In this document: positions 13,576 through 21,702 of the stretch, in pieces
How the letters are laid out: each line of letters starts with the position of its first letter
Position numbering within the stretch: the stretch's first letter is position 1
Assembly (NCBI GenBank): GCA_016176845.1
Contig: JACOWJ010000037.1
Coordinates: 1 to 22,032, forward strand
Length of the DNA: 22,032 nt
Reading direction: 5' to 3'
DNA from: Nitrospinota bacterium
GTDB taxonomy: Bacteria; 2-12-FULL-45-22; JACOWJ01
Notes under the pieces: model-generated
Told to the model about the DNA's origin: nothing
The model's database searches: none
The model's input: the letters and a program-made list of their open reading frames with translations, nothing else
Position numbers and translations under genes: made by a program

Positions 13576-14733
13576 ATGGATTTTCAGCTTACCCCAGAGC
13601 AGGAGGAGCTGCGCCGATCGGTGCGGGATTTTATCGACCAGGAGTGCCCCAAACACTACGCCCGGCGGTTGGACCGCCAGGGGGAATTCCCTCACGATCT
13701 CTGGAACAAGATCGCCCAGCGAGGGTGGCTGGGCCTTCCCATTCCCAAGGAGTATGGTGGCCTGGGGGGAAACATCTTCGATATGGCCCTCTTCCTGGAA
13801 GAACTGAGCCGGGCGATGTTTGCCCCGGCCATGACCTATTTGATCTCCAGCGTCTTCGGGGCCACCTCCGTGGGCCATCATGCCAGCGAAGAGCAAAAGC
13901 GCTTCTACCTGCCCAGGCTGGCCAACGGGGAGATCAAGTTCGCCTTTGCCCTGACCGAGCCCCATAGCGGGACGGATGCCCTGGGGATGACCACCTGGGC
14001 CCGGCGGGATGGCGATCACTATGTCATTCAAGGACCCAAGATCTTCGTCACGGCCGCCCAGATGGCCGACTACATCCTGACGATCTGCCGCACCAGCCAG
14101 GACCCCAAAAAGAAGTCCCATGGGATCTCCATGTTCGTGGTGGATGCCAAGAGCCCGGGAATTACCCCGCGGATGCTCGACATCCTGGGAGGGAAGTCGG
14201 TCGGGACGACCACCATCGTCTACAAGCAGGTCCGGGTGCCGGCCAGCTGTCTCCTGGGGGAGCTCGACCGGGGCTGGCACCAGCTGGTCCATACCTTAAA
14301 CAACGAACGGATCTCCATCGCGGCCATGGCAATCGGAGTGGCCCAGGCGGCCTTCGAGGATGCACTCAAGTTTTCCAAGAAGCGGATCGCCTTCGATAAG
14401 CCCATCGGCCAGTTTCAGTCGATCCAGCACTACCTGGCCGATATGGCCGCCAGCCTGGAGTACTCCCGTCTGCTGACCTACAAGGCGGCCTGGATGCAGT
14501 CGTTGGGGAAACCTTGTGGGGTGCAGGCCACGATGGCCAAGATGGTCGCGTCGGATATGGCCTGCAAGGTGACCTACAATGGGATGCAGATCCTGGGAGG
14601 GTACAGCTACATGATGGGATGCGATATGCAGCGCTACTGGCGGGACTCGCGGCTCTTGACCATCGGGCCCATCAGCAACGAGATGGCGCGCAACTTCATC
14701 GCCATGGATCTGGGGCTGCCACGGTCGTATTAG
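13576..14733 (+). CDS. Acyl-CoA dehydrogenase family protein
   Basis: This 385-residue flavoenzyme oxidises an acyl-CoA to an enoyl-CoA, passing electrons to an electron-transfer flavoprotein. The start MDFQLTPEQEELRRSVRDFI is the family's usual opening and has GGGAG upstream; the frame is open 27 codons earlier, but that part is not family-like. The FAD and substrate block FAFALTEPHSGTDALGMTTW (residues 123-142) and the C-terminal ILGGYSYMMGCDMQRYWRDS are clear. The canonical catalytic Glu of the YEGT loop is absent (LLTIGPISNEMARNFIA instead). Glu244 in NNERISIAA sits where isovaleryl- and long-chain enzymes keep their base, so that residue probably serves. Substrate chain type is uncertain. 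The gene converges on the aminotransferase gene with six bases between. Confidence 0.92.
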   Translation: MDFQLTPEQEELRRSVRDFIDQECPKHYARRLDRQGEFPHDLWNKIAQRGWLGLPIPKEYGGLGGNIFDMALFLEELSRAMFAPAMTYLISSVFGATSVGHHASEEQKRFYLPRLANGEIKFAFALTEPHSGTDALGMTTWARRDGDHYVIQGPKIFVTAAQMADYILTICRTSQDPKKKSHGISMFVVDAKSPGITPRMLDILGGKSVGTTTIVYKQVRVPASCLLGELDRGWHQLVHTLNNERISIAAMAIGVAQAAFEDALKFSKKRIAFDKPIGQFQSIQHYLADMAASLEYSRLLTYKAAWMQSLGKPCGVQATMAKMVASDMACKVTYNGMQILGGYSYMMGCDMQRYWRDSRLLTIGPISNEMARNFIAMDLGLPRSY

Positions 14734-14739
14734 CATGCT

Positions 14740-15918
14740 TTATTCCCCATAGGCATCGAGGGCCGAGACCACCGCCGCCCCCGGCTCCAGCCGGTGTCCT
14801 TCGGCCCTTAAGGCCTGCTCCAGGGCGCCCAGGACCAGCAGGACGTTGTTACGAGTCGAGGAGTGGCCCATCAGGCCGATGCGCCAGATCTTTCCTTTCA
14901 AGGGGCCCAGCCCCCCGCCGATCTCGATCCCAAACTCATGCAAAAGGTAACGGCGGATCTTGAGGTCATCGATCCCTTCGGGGATCCGGACGGCGTTGAG
15001 CATGGGAAGCCGGTGCCCCTTCTGGGCGGAGAGCTCCAACCCCAACCCCTTCAGGCCGGCCACAAGGGCCAGGTGGTTCCGTTGATGGCGGGCAAACTGC
15101 TCCTCCAGCCCTTCCTCCTGGATGAGCCTCAGGGCCTCTCGGAGAGCGTAAATCATGGAGATGGGAGCGGTGTGATGGTAGAAGCGCTCCTCTCCCCAGT
15201 ACCGCTCCACCATCGAGAGGTCCAGGTACCAGCTCTGGACCTTCTGTTTCCTTCTTTTCACTACCTCCAGGGCCCGGGGGCTCAAGGTAATCGGGGCCAG
15301 GCCGGGCGGGGCGCTCAAACATTTTTGTGTGCCACTGTAAGCCGCATCGATTCCCCAGCGGTCAACCGTCACGGGGCAACCCCCCAACGAGGTCACCGTG
15401 TCCACCAGCAGCAAGGCCCCGTGCTCCCAGGTCAGGCGGCTGATCTCCTCCAGAGGCTGGCAGATGCCGGTAGAGGTCTCGGCATGGACCAGGGCCAGCA
15501 GTTTGGTCTTCCCCTGCTTCAGGGCCGCCCCTACTTGTTCCGGCTCCAGGATCTTTCCCCACTCCGCCTCCACCCGCTGTACCTCGGCGCCGCAGCGGCC
15601 TGCCACGTCGCACATCCGCTCACCGAAGAGGCCGTTCACTCCGATGATGACCTCGTCCCCCGGCTCGAGGAGATTGCAAAGGCAGGCCTCCATCCCGGCG
15701 CTCCCCGTGCCGGATAGGGGGATGGTGAGGCGATTGTCGGTCTGGAAGACGAAGCGCAGCAGTTCCATCGTCTCGTTCATGATGCCCAGGAAATCAGGGT
15801 CCAGGTGTCCCACCAGGGGGGTGGACATGGCCTTGAGGACCCGGGGATGGACGTTGCTGGGGCCGGGCCCCAACAAGATCCGCAAGCCCGGGTTCAACTC
15901 GGGAACGCTCTGAATCAC
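14740..15918 (-). CDS. Class V aminotransferase, alanine/serine-glyoxylate type
   Basis: This 392-residue PLP enzyme of the AGXT-like group transfers an amino group from alanine or serine, usually to glyoxylate. The opening LLGPGPSNVHPRVLKAMS is typical. Other marks are the SGTGSAGMEA phosphate-side loop (69-78), Asp173 in LLVDTVTSLGG, which pairs with the PLP nitrogen, and the Schiff-base Lys199 in YSGTQKCLSAPPG. The C-terminal KIWRIGLMGHSS is also typical. The start is GTG with AGGAGG eight bases upstream. It faces the acyl-CoA dehydrogenase tail to tail, and behind it lie two repeats and the tryptophanase gene in the same direction. The exact donor and acceptor cannot be set from motifs; a phosphonate or serine-pyruvate role is also possible. 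Confidence 0.9.
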   Translation of the reverse strand: MIQSVPELNPGLRILLGPGPSNVHPRVLKAMSTPLVGHLDPDFLGIMNETMELLRFVFQTDNRLTIPLSGTGSAGMEACLCNLLEPGDEVIIGVNGLFGERMCDVAGRCGAEVQRVEAEWGKILEPEQVGAALKQGKTKLLALVHAETSTGICQPLEEISRLTWEHGALLLVDTVTSLGGCPVTVDRWGIDAAYSGTQKCLSAPPGLAPITLSPRALEVVKRRKQKVQSWYLDLSMVERYWGEERFYHHTAPISMIYALREALRLIQEEGLEEQFARHQRNHLALVAGLKGLGLELSAQKGHRLPMLNAVRIPEGIDDLKIRRYLLHEFGIEIGGGLGPLKGKIWRIGLMGHSSTRNNVLLVLGALEQALRAEGHRLEPGAAVVSALDAYGE

Positions 15919-15945
15919 CGCTTCGCCCTCCTAAGATAAGCTCAT

Positions 15946-15965
15946 CGTATAGGAATTTCCTTTTT
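15946..15965. repeat. CGTATAGGAATTTCC repeat, copy 2
   Basis: This short sequence, followed by TTTTT, matches the starts of the elements at 6180 and 21359. It lies just upstream of the class V aminotransferase start. Confidence 0.6.
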
Positions 15966-15984
15966 AGACAGGATTTACAGGAAA

Positions 15985-16049
15985 GTTTTAAGTTTCAGGT
16001 TTTAAGTGTTAAGCAAGAAACCTAAAACTTAACACCTAAAACTTAAAAC
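15985..16049. repeat. TTTTAAG-heptamer inverted repeat abutting the tryptophanase stop
   Basis: The left arm GTTTTAAGTTTCAGGTTTTAAG pairs with the right arm AACACCTAAAACTTAAAAC, with mostly 7-base periodicity. The right arm ends on the base before the TAA of the reverse-strand tryptophanase gene (16050-16052). It is a second heptamer family, related in design but not in sequence to the ATTGAAA elements. Confidence 0.8.
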
Positions 16050-17429
16050 TTAGCTTCCCATCTCCTCCAGTCTGGCCGTGAAATGCCTCAGGACGGGGGC
16101 CTCATAGACCAGCTTCAGGCCCCGGACCCGATTCCGGTTCCGGAAAAGTTCGATGATCGACTCGGCCACGTAACTGATCTGCATGTTGGTATAAACCCGC
16201 CGGGGGATGGCTAACCGCACCATCTCCAGCTCCGGGCAGATGATCTTTCCCGTGGCGGGATCTTTTTTGCCGAACATCAGCGTCCCGATCTCCACTGCCC
16301 GGATCCCGTATTCCCGGTAAAGGGCCACCACCAAGGACTGGCCCGGAAACTGCTCCTGAGGGATGGCGGGCAGGAACTCCTTGGCGTTCAGGTAAACGGC
16401 ATGGCCACCGATGGGCTTGAGGATGGGAACGCCCGCGTTATCCAGCAGTTCCCCCAGGTATCGGACTTGCCCGACGCGAAACCGAAGGTACTCCTCATCC
16501 AAGACCTCCTGCAGGCCGATCGCCATCGCCTCCAGGTCTCGACCCGCCAGGCCCCCATAGGTGGGGAAGCCCTCGACCAGGATCAGCAGGTTGGTGATCT
16601 TCTCGGCCAGCTGGTCGTCATTGGTGGCGATGAAGCCTCCGATGTTGACCAGACCATCTTTCTTGGCGCTCATGGTACAGCCGTCCCCGTAACTGAAGAT
16701 CTCCCGCACAATGTCGGAGATCTTCTTGTCCTGGTAACCCGCCTCTCGCTCCTGAATAAAGAAGGCGTTTTCCGCAAAGCGGCAGGCATCGAAGAAAAGG
16801 GGGATGCCATAGCGGGAGAGAAGCAGTTTGGTCTGGCGAATATTCTCCAGCGAGACAGGTTGTCCACCGCCGCTGTTATTAGTGATCGTCAGCATCACCA
16901 GGGGGATGCGCTCCCGCCCCTCCCGCCGGATGGTCTCTGCCAGTTTCCTGAGGTCCATGTTCCCCTTGAAGGGGTGCTCCGCCTTGGGGTCGTAAGCCTC
17001 GTCGATCACCTGGTCTAGGGCGATCCCCTCGTTGTGCTCGACGTTGGCCCGGGTCGTGTCGAAGTGGATGTTGTTGGGAACGACGTCGCCCGGCCTCACC
17101 ATGCTGGTAAAAAGGAGGTTTTCGGCCATCCGTCCCTGGTGCGTGGGGATGATGTGTTTGAAGCCGAAGATGGCGTGAACCGTCTCCTCGAACCGGTAGT
17201 AGCTGCGACTGCCGGCGTATGACTCGTCCCCCACCATCAGTCCCGACCATTGCCGGTCGCTCATGGCGGCGGTGCCGCTATCCGTGAGGAGGTCGATATA
17301 AATGCTCTCGGCCGGCAGGTTGAAGACGTTATACCCGGCCTCCCGGATGAGCTGCTCGCGCTCCGGCTGTGTAGTCATCCGGAGCGGCTCGACCACTTTG
17401 ATTTTAAAGGGTTCAGCTGGAAACCTCAC
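16050..17429 (-). CDS. tnaA: Tryptophanase (beta-eliminating lyase)
   Basis: This 459-residue PLP enzyme splits tryptophan to indole, pyruvate and ammonia. The conserved blocks are IDLLTDSGTAAMSD, FGFKHIIPTHQGR, NNSGGGQPVSLENI, FFDACRFAENAFFI, and MSAKKDGLVNIGG with the PLP-binding Lys257. Two positions separate it from the sister enzyme tyrosine phenol-lyase. The lyase's phenol-specific Arg381 is Ile here (GIRAVEIGTL, as in TnaA), and His449 in VLRHFTARL matches the conserved tryptophanase histidine where the lyase has Phe. The start is GTG, with GGAGG eight bases upstream. No tnaC-like leader peptide was recognised upstream. The tryptophan permease that often accompanies tnaA is absent. Confidence 0.93.
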   Translation of the reverse strand: MRFPAEPFKIKVVEPLRMTTQPEREQLIREAGYNVFNLPAESIYIDLLTDSGTAAMSDRQWSGLMVGDESYAGSRSYYRFEETVHAIFGFKHIIPTHQGRMAENLLFTSMVRPGDVVPNNIHFDTTRANVEHNEGIALDQVIDEAYDPKAEHPFKGNMDLRKLAETIRREGRERIPLVMLTITNNSGGGQPVSLENIRQTKLLLSRYGIPLFFDACRFAENAFFIQEREAGYQDKKISDIVREIFSYGDGCTMSAKKDGLVNIGGFIATNDDQLAEKITNLLILVEGFPTYGGLAGRDLEAMAIGLQEVLDEEYLRFRVGQVRYLGELLDNAGVPILKPIGGHAVYLNAKEFLPAIPQEQFPGQSLVVALYREYGIRAVEIGTLMFGKKDPATGKIICPELEMVRLAIPRRVYTNMQISYVAESIIELFRNRNRVRGLKLVYEAPVLRHFTARLEEMGS

Positions 17430-17655
17430 GCTCAGTCCCTCCGTTCCCTTTCTTTTTCAACGGTTCTAGTGGATTAAGCTATTTTAACACCTTTGGTCGG
17501 GGAAAGTAAATGTTGGGGGTGACAAGGTGGGCCAGAAGCGGGTATATTATTCAGGCAGGTAGTTCACGGAATCCAAAATCGTATACTACCCGGCAATAGC
17601 GGATCTCATGGGATAAGATATTTTTCGTGTGAATCATAAGGATTCGGAGGACCTC
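17430..17655. other. Divergent spacer between tryptophanase and the coiled-coil gene
   Basis: This 226-bp spacer probably holds promoters for both directions. TATATTAT at 17542-17549 is AT-rich and could form a -10 region, but I cannot define either promoter. Confidence 0.35.
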
Positions 17656-17976
17656 ATGCCCACGGTGCTGGAACTGTATGAGAAGCTGAAACCCAAACTC
17701 GGAGAAGAAGAGGCGAAGGCCCTCATCGAGTTTGTCGAAGCCAGCGTTGAGCGGAGGGCCGCGACGAAAGAGGATCTCCAGCGGACTGAAATGGCGTTTA
17801 AAGAGAATCTCCAGCGGACTGAAATGGCGCTTCGAGAGGAGATCCACCGGCTGGACCAAAAAATCGAAGCCACCAAGACTGACCTCATCAAATGGAACTT
17901 TGGCTTTTGGATCGGCAACGTGGCCGTACTCTCTGGAATTATGTTTACCATCCTCCGTGCCTTTGCCGAGAAGTAA
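17656..17976 (+). CDS. Small coiled-coil protein with C-terminal membrane anchor
   Basis: This 106-residue protein starts MPTVLELYEKLKPKLGEEEA, with GGAGG five bases upstream of this ATG; an in-frame ATG nine codons earlier lacks such a site. A central charged helix has an 11-residue tandem repeat (LQRTEMAFKEN, LQRTEMALREE). A further segment, IHRLDQKIEATKTDLIKW, and one membrane helix, NFGFWIGNVAVLSGIMFTIL, follow. This layout matches the DUF1640/CCDC90-like small proteins common in bacteria, whose role is not established. A degraded copy of its repeat-to-anchor junction lies downstream at 18018-18066. Confidence 0.75.
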   Translation: MPTVLELYEKLKPKLGEEEAKALIEFVEASVERRAATKEDLQRTEMAFKENLQRTEMALREEIHRLDQKIEATKTDLIKWNFGFWIGNVAVLSGIMFTILRAFAEK

Positions 17977-18017
17977 TCACAACGTCAATCTGCTCTCGTC
18001 ACGGCCTTCTCACTCAA

Positions 18018-18066
18018 ACGGCTGGACCCAAAAATCGAAGCCACCAACGTCATCCAATGGACTTTA
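18018..18066 (+). repeat. Partial duplicate of the coiled-coil gene
   Basis: CGGCTGGACCCAAAAATCG, then AAGCCACCAA and CATC(C)AATGGACTTT, closely match the coding sequence at 17848-17897 (HRLDQKIEATK...KW). About ten bases are missing (GACTGACCT in the parent), and a TAG follows. It is a non-coding remnant of a tandem duplication lying between the coiled-coil gene and rlmD. Confidence 0.75.
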
Positions 18067-18108
18067 GCCGACGACTGATGGCTGATCGCTCATAGCAAAG
18101 GGAAGCGC

Positions 18109-19551
18109 ATGTTGGCGGAAGGGGAGATCATCCTGCTGATGATTGAAAAGCTGGTCTATGGCGGGCAGGGCCTGGGCCATCATGGCGAGCAGGCTGTCTT
18201 CGTGCCCCGGGCCGCCCCGGGGGACGAGCTTCGGGTGCGGATCGTAAGGTCGAAGCGGGGGTATGCGGTGGGAGAGATCGCGGATATCGTCCGTCCCTCT
18301 TCCTTGCGGGTTTCCCCGCCCTGTCCTTACTACGAGAGGTGTGGTGGCTGTCAGCTCCAGCACCTGAGCTATGCGGACCAGCTTCGGGCGAAGGTCCACC
18401 AGGTCCGGGAGACCCTGGTGCGGATCGGCGGGTTCCCCGACCCGCCGGTGCGCGACATCCTCTCGGGCGTTGAACCTTTTGGATATCGCAACAAGGCGAT
18501 CTATCACGCCCGGGCTTCCGGGGAAGGCCGGTTGCTCCTCGGCCTGGTGGGGGTAAGGCAGGACGAGGTCGTCGATCTGGATCATTGTCCCCTGCAGCCG
18601 GACAGCTCCAACCGCATCCTGGCCAGGGTGCGAACGGCCTTGGAGAGGGCCATCCGAGAGGGTGCGGTCGATCCCGCCCTCTTTCGCCACGTGATGATCC
18701 GGACCAGTGAGGCCACCGGTCAGGCCATGGTGGTCGTGGTGATGAGACAGCGAGGTTTCCCGGGAAAGGATCGGCTGATCGAAGAGCTCAAGCGGGAGGA
18801 ACCATCCATCGATTCCTGCTGGCTGAACTTCAACCCCCGTTTGGATCACTCGACGTTGGGCCCGGAATACGAGCGGATCTGGGGTCCCGCCCGCCTGAGG
18901 GAGCGGTTGGGGGAGATGGAGTTCGAGATCTCTCCCGAGGCCTTCTTCCAGGTCAATATCCGCCAGACGGAGAGGCTGCTGGAGACGGTGAATGGTTACG
19001 CGGCCCTTACCGGACGAGAGATCGTCCTGGACCTCTACAGCGGCACTGGTTTGATCGCCATCTCCCTGGCACCCAGGTGCCTCCTGGCCTACGGGATCGA
19101 GATCAGCCGCTCAGCCACGCTGGATGCCATCCGGAACGCCCAGATCAATGGCCTGAATAACTGCCGGTTCCGGACGGGAAAGGTGGAAAGGCTCATGCGA
19201 AAGCTCCTCGCCCGGGATTTCCGGGCCGATGCTTCGGGGTTTCCTGACGGAATGGGCCAGGGGAGTGAGGCGGCGCAGGAGGAGATCCGGGCTGCGGAAC
19301 TACCCGCAGGAGCACCGGTAGTGGCGGTCCTGGACCCACCTCGTGGGGGATGTCCCCCACAGGTCCTGGAGGGGCTGGCAAAGATGCGGGTCAAGCGGGT
19401 GATCTACGTCTCCTGTAACCCTCCCACACTCGCCCGGGACTTGAAGCTCTTGAAAAAAAGGGGATACAACCTGATCGCGGTCCAGCCCCTCGATATGTTC
19501 CCCCAGACTTACCATATCGAGTGTGTGGCGCTGCTTGCTCGAACATGGTAA
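18109..19551 (+). CDS. rlmD: 23S rRNA (uracil-C5)-methyltransferase, RlmD/RumA type
   Basis: This 480-residue enzyme makes 5-methyluridine in 23S rRNA using S-adenosylmethionine. An N-terminal TRAM-like domain (about 1-65) is followed by iron-sulfur ligands Cys72, Cys78, Cys81 (C-x5-C-x2-C) and Cys160. FFQVN (279-283), the SAM loop VLDLYSGTG (306-314), DPPRGG (409-414), catalytic Cys436 in YVSCNPPT, and Glu471 in YHIECV follow, all as in RlmD. A polar insertion at about 370-403 between the SAM domain strands makes it longer than the usual 430-460. AAGGGAAG precedes the ATG. It leads dapF by 30 bases, so the two are likely co-transcribed. Closely related RlmC and TrmA lack some of these features, so target U1939 is probable but not certain. 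Confidence 0.9.
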   Translation: MLAEGEIILLMIEKLVYGGQGLGHHGEQAVFVPRAAPGDELRVRIVRSKRGYAVGEIADIVRPSSLRVSPPCPYYERCGGCQLQHLSYADQLRAKVHQVRETLVRIGGFPDPPVRDILSGVEPFGYRNKAIYHARASGEGRLLLGLVGVRQDEVVDLDHCPLQPDSSNRILARVRTALERAIREGAVDPALFRHVMIRTSEATGQAMVVVVMRQRGFPGKDRLIEELKREEPSIDSCWLNFNPRLDHSTLGPEYERIWGPARLRERLGEMEFEISPEAFFQVNIRQTERLLETVNGYAALTGREIVLDLYSGTGLIAISLAPRCLLAYGIEISRSATLDAIRNAQINGLNNCRFRTGKVERLMRKLLARDFRADASGFPDGMGQGSEAAQEEIRAAELPAGAPVVAVLDPPRGGCPPQVLEGLAKMRVKRVIYVSCNPPTLARDLKLLKKRGYNLIAVQPLDMFPQTYHIECVALLARTW

Positions 19552-19581
19552 ACTAACGCAAATTCAATGAGGGAGGCTGAG

Positions 19582-20412
19582 ATGTTGCGTTTTACCAAGA
19601 TGCACGGAGCCGGCAACGATTACGTCTACGTGAACGGCTTCGAGGAGACGGTGCCCGATCCCGCTGCCCTGGCGGTCCGGGTCAGCGATCGGCACTTCGG
19701 TGTCGGCTCCGATGGCCTCATCTTGATCCTGCCTTCGTATAAGGCCGACTGTTGCATGCGGATCTTCAATGCCGATGGCTCTGAGGCGGAGATGTGCGGC
19801 AATGGAGTGCGTTGTGTGGCCAAATACGTGTACGATCACGGCATTGCCCGGAAGGAGGAGATCACGGTGGAGACGGGCGCCGGGGTGCTCTCGTTGCGCA
19901 TTTTTCCGGAGAAGGGGAGGGTGGCCAGGGTCCGGGTAAACATGGGGATGCCGCGGATGGACCGATCGGAGATCCCCATGGTTGGCCCGGAAGGTCGGGT
20001 GGTCGGAGAGCCTTTTCCCGTCCTGGACCGCACATTTTCCGTTACCTGCGTCTCCATGGGCAATCCCCATTGCGTCATCTTCGTGGACGAAGTGGACCGC
20101 TTTCCCGTCGAGCGATACGGGCGGGCCATCGAGAACCATCCGGCCTTTCCAAGACGGACTAACGTGGAGTTCGTCCAGGTTGTCGGCCGGGATGAGCTCC
20201 AACAACGCACGTGGGAGCGGGGCAGCGGCGAGACGCTGGCCTGCGGTACCGGGGCCAGCGCCGTGGCCGTATCTGCCTTTCTCAATGGCATTGCCGGCCG
20301 AAGGGTCCGCATCCACCTGCGCGGGGGGGAGCTGGAGCTGGAATGGTCCGAGGAAGGCCCGGTCTACATGACTGGCCCGGCCGTGGAGGTGTTCACGGGC
20401 GTTATCGATTGA
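19582..20412 (+). CDS. dapF: Diaminopimelate epimerase
   Basis: This 276-residue enzyme converts LL- to meso-diaminopimelate, the lysine precursor and peptidoglycan cross-linker. [20 protein letters not shown] is the standard start, and GGGAGG lies just upstream of this ATG; an ATG five codons earlier lacks a site. The two active-site cysteines are Cys72 (MCGNGVRC) and Cys221 (ACGTGAS). [25 protein letters not shown] and [14 protein letters not shown] complete the family pattern, and length is normal. It sits between rlmD and a D-amino-acid aminotransferase gene. The latter starts 17 bases after its TGA, giving a small cell-wall precursor cluster. Confidence 0.96.
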   Translation: MLRFTKMHGAGNDYVYVNGFEETVPDPAALAVRVSDRHFGVGSDGLILILPSYKADCCMRIFNADGSEAEMCGNGVRCVAKYVYDHGIARKEEITVETGAGVLSLRIFPEKGRVARVRVNMGMPRMDRSEIPMVGPEGRVVGEPFPVLDRTFSVTCVSMGNPHCVIFVDEVDRFPVERYGRAIENHPAFPRRTNVEFVQVVGRDELQQRTWERGSGETLACGTGASAVAVSAFLNGIAGRRVRIHLRGGELELEWSEEGPVYMTGPAVEVFTGVID

Positions 20413-20429
20413 AGAGGGTCAATACCAGA

Positions 20430-21296
20430 ATGTCAGGCATCGCGTATCTGAATGGGCAATGGATGGCGCTGGAAGAGGCGAAGGTCTCCGTGGAGGATCG
20501 TGGCTTCCAGTTTGCCGATGGAGTTTATGAGGCCATTCGTACTTATGGGGGCAGGCCTTTTGCCGTCGACCGTCATCTGGCCCGGCTGTCTCGCAGCCTG
20601 GACGGGATCGAGCTGGCGTGGCCGGTAGCGTCGGAGGAGTTGGCCGGCCTCATCGAGGAGGCAGCGCGGCGCAGCCCGTTTTCCGAGTCCTTCATCTACC
20701 TGCAGATCACCCGCGGGGTAGCCCCGCGGAGGAAGGAGTACCCGCCGGGGGGAGCGGCGACCCTGGTGGTGACGGTGCGTAAGCTCGAGATGCCGCCGGC
20801 TGAGATATGCGAGCGGGGGGCGAGCATCATCACCGTCGAGGACCTCCGTTGGGGACGCTGTGACCTCAAGACCACTCAGCTCCTGCCCAACCTCCTGGCA
20901 GCCAACCGCGCTTATCGAGCGGGGGCCTTTGAGGCGGCCTTCATAGGTCCCGGAGGCGATGTGCGGGAGTGCTGCTCTGCCAATCTCTTTGTTGTGCTGG
21001 GCGGGGAGATTCGCACGCCTCCGAGAGGGCCACATATCCTGCCGGGCATCACCCGTGAATTGGTCCTGGAGCTTGCCCCGGCCGTAGGCCTGCGCGCCGG
21101 GGAATATCCCCTCTCGCGGGCAGAACTGGGGCAGGCCGAGGAGGTCTTTCTTACGGGCACCAGCCTCGGGATATTACCGGTTACGCGCGTGGATGGTCTT
21201 CCCGTCGGGAAAGGCCGTCCTGGTCCGATTGCTCTCCAGCTGGCGGGGCAGTTTGAGGAGCAGTTTGTGAGGAGGAAGGACCCACAAAAATCTTGA
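20430..21296 (+). CDS. D-amino-acid aminotransferase (class IV)
   Basis: This 288-residue fold-type IV PLP enzyme is like D-alanine transaminase, making D-amino acids from 2-oxo acids. The start MSGIAYLNGQW lies after AGAGGG; the frame is open upstream, but that region is dapF. Marks include VEDRGFQFADGVYEAIR, Lys147 for PLP in GRCDLKTTQLLPNLLA, Glu180 in VRECCSANLF, and ILPGITRELV. In well-studied D-transaminases an Arg-x-His pair after the TRG motif binds the substrate carboxylate; here it reads PRRKEYP, so the His is Lys (102). That may shift substrate preference, perhaps toward branched-chain or other amino acids. With dapF it suggests peptidoglycan precursor supply. Confidence 0.87.
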   Translation: MSGIAYLNGQWMALEEAKVSVEDRGFQFADGVYEAIRTYGGRPFAVDRHLARLSRSLDGIELAWPVASEELAGLIEEAARRSPFSESFIYLQITRGVAPRRKEYPPGGAATLVVTVRKLEMPPAEICERGASIITVEDLRWGRCDLKTTQLLPNLLAANRAYRAGAFEAAFIGPGGDVRECCSANLFVVLGGEIRTPPRGPHILPGITRELVLELAPAVGLRAGEYPLSRAELGQAEEVFLTGTSLGILPVTRVDGLPVGKGRPGPIALQLAGQFEEQFVRRKDPQKS

Positions 21297-21358
21297 CCGG
21301 AGCTCCTGGATTCGCTAAACTCTTGGCCGATACGACCAGACTTTGCCTGGAGCTTGAT

Positions 21359-21378
21359 CGTATAGGAATTTCCATTTT
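21359..21378. repeat. CGTATAGGAATTTCC repeat, copy 3
   Basis: CGTATAGGAATTTCCATTTT is the same sequence that starts the element at 6180. Here it is followed by a different GC-rich hairpin. Confidence 0.65.
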
Positions 21379-21379
21379 G

Positions 21380-21410
21380 AGTAGGGGCGACCCGGCGGGT
21401 CGCCCCTACT
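21380..21410. repeat. Perfect 14-bp GC-rich hairpin
   Basis: AGTAGGGGCGACCC-GGC-GGGTCGCCCCTACT. It lies about 85 bases after the aminotransferase stop and may help end or stabilise that transcript, but no T-run follows. Hairpins with a GTAGGGGC...GCCCCTAC frame are a familiar intergenic repeat in many genomes (recalled, not searched). Confidence 0.8.
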
Positions 21411-21414
21411 GTCT

Positions 21415-21442
21415 GTCATTCCGAGCAAAGCGAGGAATCTAA
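21415..21442. repeat. GTCATTCCGAGC...GAGGAATCTAA repeat arm
   Basis: It matches the right inner arm of the composite element at 6252-6279 (GTCATTCTGAGCGAAGCG, then AGGAATCTAA) with two differences. The matching left arm is missing here, so it is a solo half. Confidence 0.7.
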
Positions 21443-21525
21443 TTTAAGGTGTATCGGCCAGGGCCATGGGGGCTAGTGCTTAGGACTGGCGACCAAATAA
21501 CTTTCCCATGGTCGAATGGGATAAT

Positions 21526-21617
21526 AGGTTTTAAGTTTTAAGTTTTAGGTTTTAGGGCTTAAAACTTAAAACCTATAGGTTTTAGGGCTTAAAACTTAAA
21601 ACCTAAAACCTAAAACT
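21526..21617. repeat. TTTTAAG-heptamer inverted and direct repeat
   Basis: The left arm is AGGTTTTAAGTTTTAAG plus TTTTAGG units; the right arms are CTTAAAACTTAAAACC plus CTAAAACC units. A block of about 29 bp (GGTTTTAGGGCTTAAAACTT, then AAAACCTATA) occurs twice in a row. It is the same family as 15985-16049, but lies in a 400-bp spacer rather than at a stop codon. Confidence 0.8.
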
Positions 21618-21702
21618 TTCTGCAGGGAACCAAATGGGCAAGTTATTTAGTCCACGATCTTTAGTTGCATGAATCACTGCCGAAAGCAGAAGGAAAGAGG
21701 AA

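Noticed and set aside
16050-17429. Tyrosine phenol-lyase instead of tryptophanase
   Set aside because: The lyase's Arg381 is Ile here, and His449 matches the tryptophanase pattern.
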